This document shows, one piece after another, positions 63,941 to 64,000 of a stretch of DNA of 64,000 bases (within the stretch, counting starts at the first letter, position 1; each line of letters starts with the position of its first letter). Under the pieces are notes generated by a model. It did no database searches, was not told where the DNA came from, and saw nothing but the letters and a program-made list of their open reading frames with translations. This stretch comes from Bacteroidales bacterium (GTDB lineage: Bacteria; Bacteroidota; Bacteroidia; Bacteroidales; TTA-H9): NCBI GenBank assembly GCA_030656615.1, contig JAUSOY010000063.1:1-64000 (forward strand). The letters are read 5' to 3'. The translations under genes and the position numbers were made by a program.

Positions 63941-64000
63941 TTATTTTACAATAACTTTCTGAGGAGCAGATGTTTCGTTGTTACTGCTAACGACAAACAA
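63941..64000 (-). CDS. 3' end of a probable T9SS type A cargo gene (partial)
   Basis: Only the last 19 codons and the stop are inside the window. They read LFVVSSNNETSAPQKVIVK, which resembles the final strand and basic KVIVK end of type A sorting domains. A terminator follows. The rest of the gene lies beyond the window, so nothing else can be said. Confidence 0.5.
   Translation of the reverse strand: MFVVSSNNETSAPQKVIVK

Overview
The window looks like a chromosomal segment from a Bacteroidota bacterium, most likely order Bacteroidales or a near relative. The evidence is: TAnnTTTG -7 promoter boxes with short leaders; secreted proteins ending in type A or type B (CHU_C) type IX secretion (T9SS) sorting domains; a TonB receptor paired with a DUF4249 lipoprotein; an S46 dipeptidyl-peptidase; and a class A RNase P RNA. 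No phage, insertion sequence, CRISPR array, rRNA or tRNA gene was recognised. Coding sequence is moderately AT-rich, and one segment (about 4.1-6.5 kb) is visibly more AT-rich than the rest.

Layout. 0.2-4.1 kb, minus strand: phosphoesterase, tandem universal stress protein, and a Zn-type ABC importer (binding protein, ATPase, permease). 4.4-5.8 kb: two unrecognised exported proteins, one with a C-terminal glycine-zipper tail. 6.5-13.3 kb: one minus-strand unit with a fused membrane/spermidine-synthase-like protein, a small outer-membrane-like protein, a TonB receptor and a DUF4249 lipoprotein, preceded by a heptamer repeat array. 13.5-18.8 kb: C1 peptidase, prolyl-tRNA editing protein, a divergent Nramp-family transporter, a tiny exported-peptide ORF and a GT-C-type membrane protein. 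19-24.2 kb, plus strand: two T9SS type A cargo proteins and two small unknowns. 24.3-30.6 kb: a cysteate-synthase-like enzyme (sulfonolipid pathway), rnpB, a DUF2027/Smr protein, a prolyl oligopeptidase and a YD-like protein. 30.8-43.7 kb: a DUF4907 lipoprotein, a 3013-residue T9SS type B protein, an M16 subunit without zinc ligands, and a second type B protein. 43.8-52.9 kb: guaB, three periplasmic folding factors of the SurA/PpiC type, a MoxR ATPase and an S46 peptidase of predicted acidic specificity. 53-58 kb: a small lipoprotein, an MFS transporter, a secreted phosphatase/nuclease-fold enzyme and a beta-mannosidase. 58.3-63.4 kb: a five-gene heterodisulfide-reductase-like (Hdr) operon. 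The end holds a small zinc-ribbon membrane protein and the last codons of another probable T9SS cargo gene.

Functional picture. The cell appears to live on proteins and glycans (oligopeptidases, C1 peptidase, beta-mannosidase, beta-helix polysaccharide-active protein), to decorate its surface through T9SS and to maintain that envelope with several PPIases. Two items stand out. The giant surface protein has two beta-propellers on a stalk of at least 21 Ig-like repeats, in which a block of one repeat family splits the array of another. The Hdr operon carries the ligands of both non-cubane cluster sites in its membrane-bound HdrED-like fusion, while the separate HdrB-like subunit has lost two cysteines at one site. 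No coenzyme M/B chemistry is expected in this phylum, so the natural substrate of that redox complex is open.
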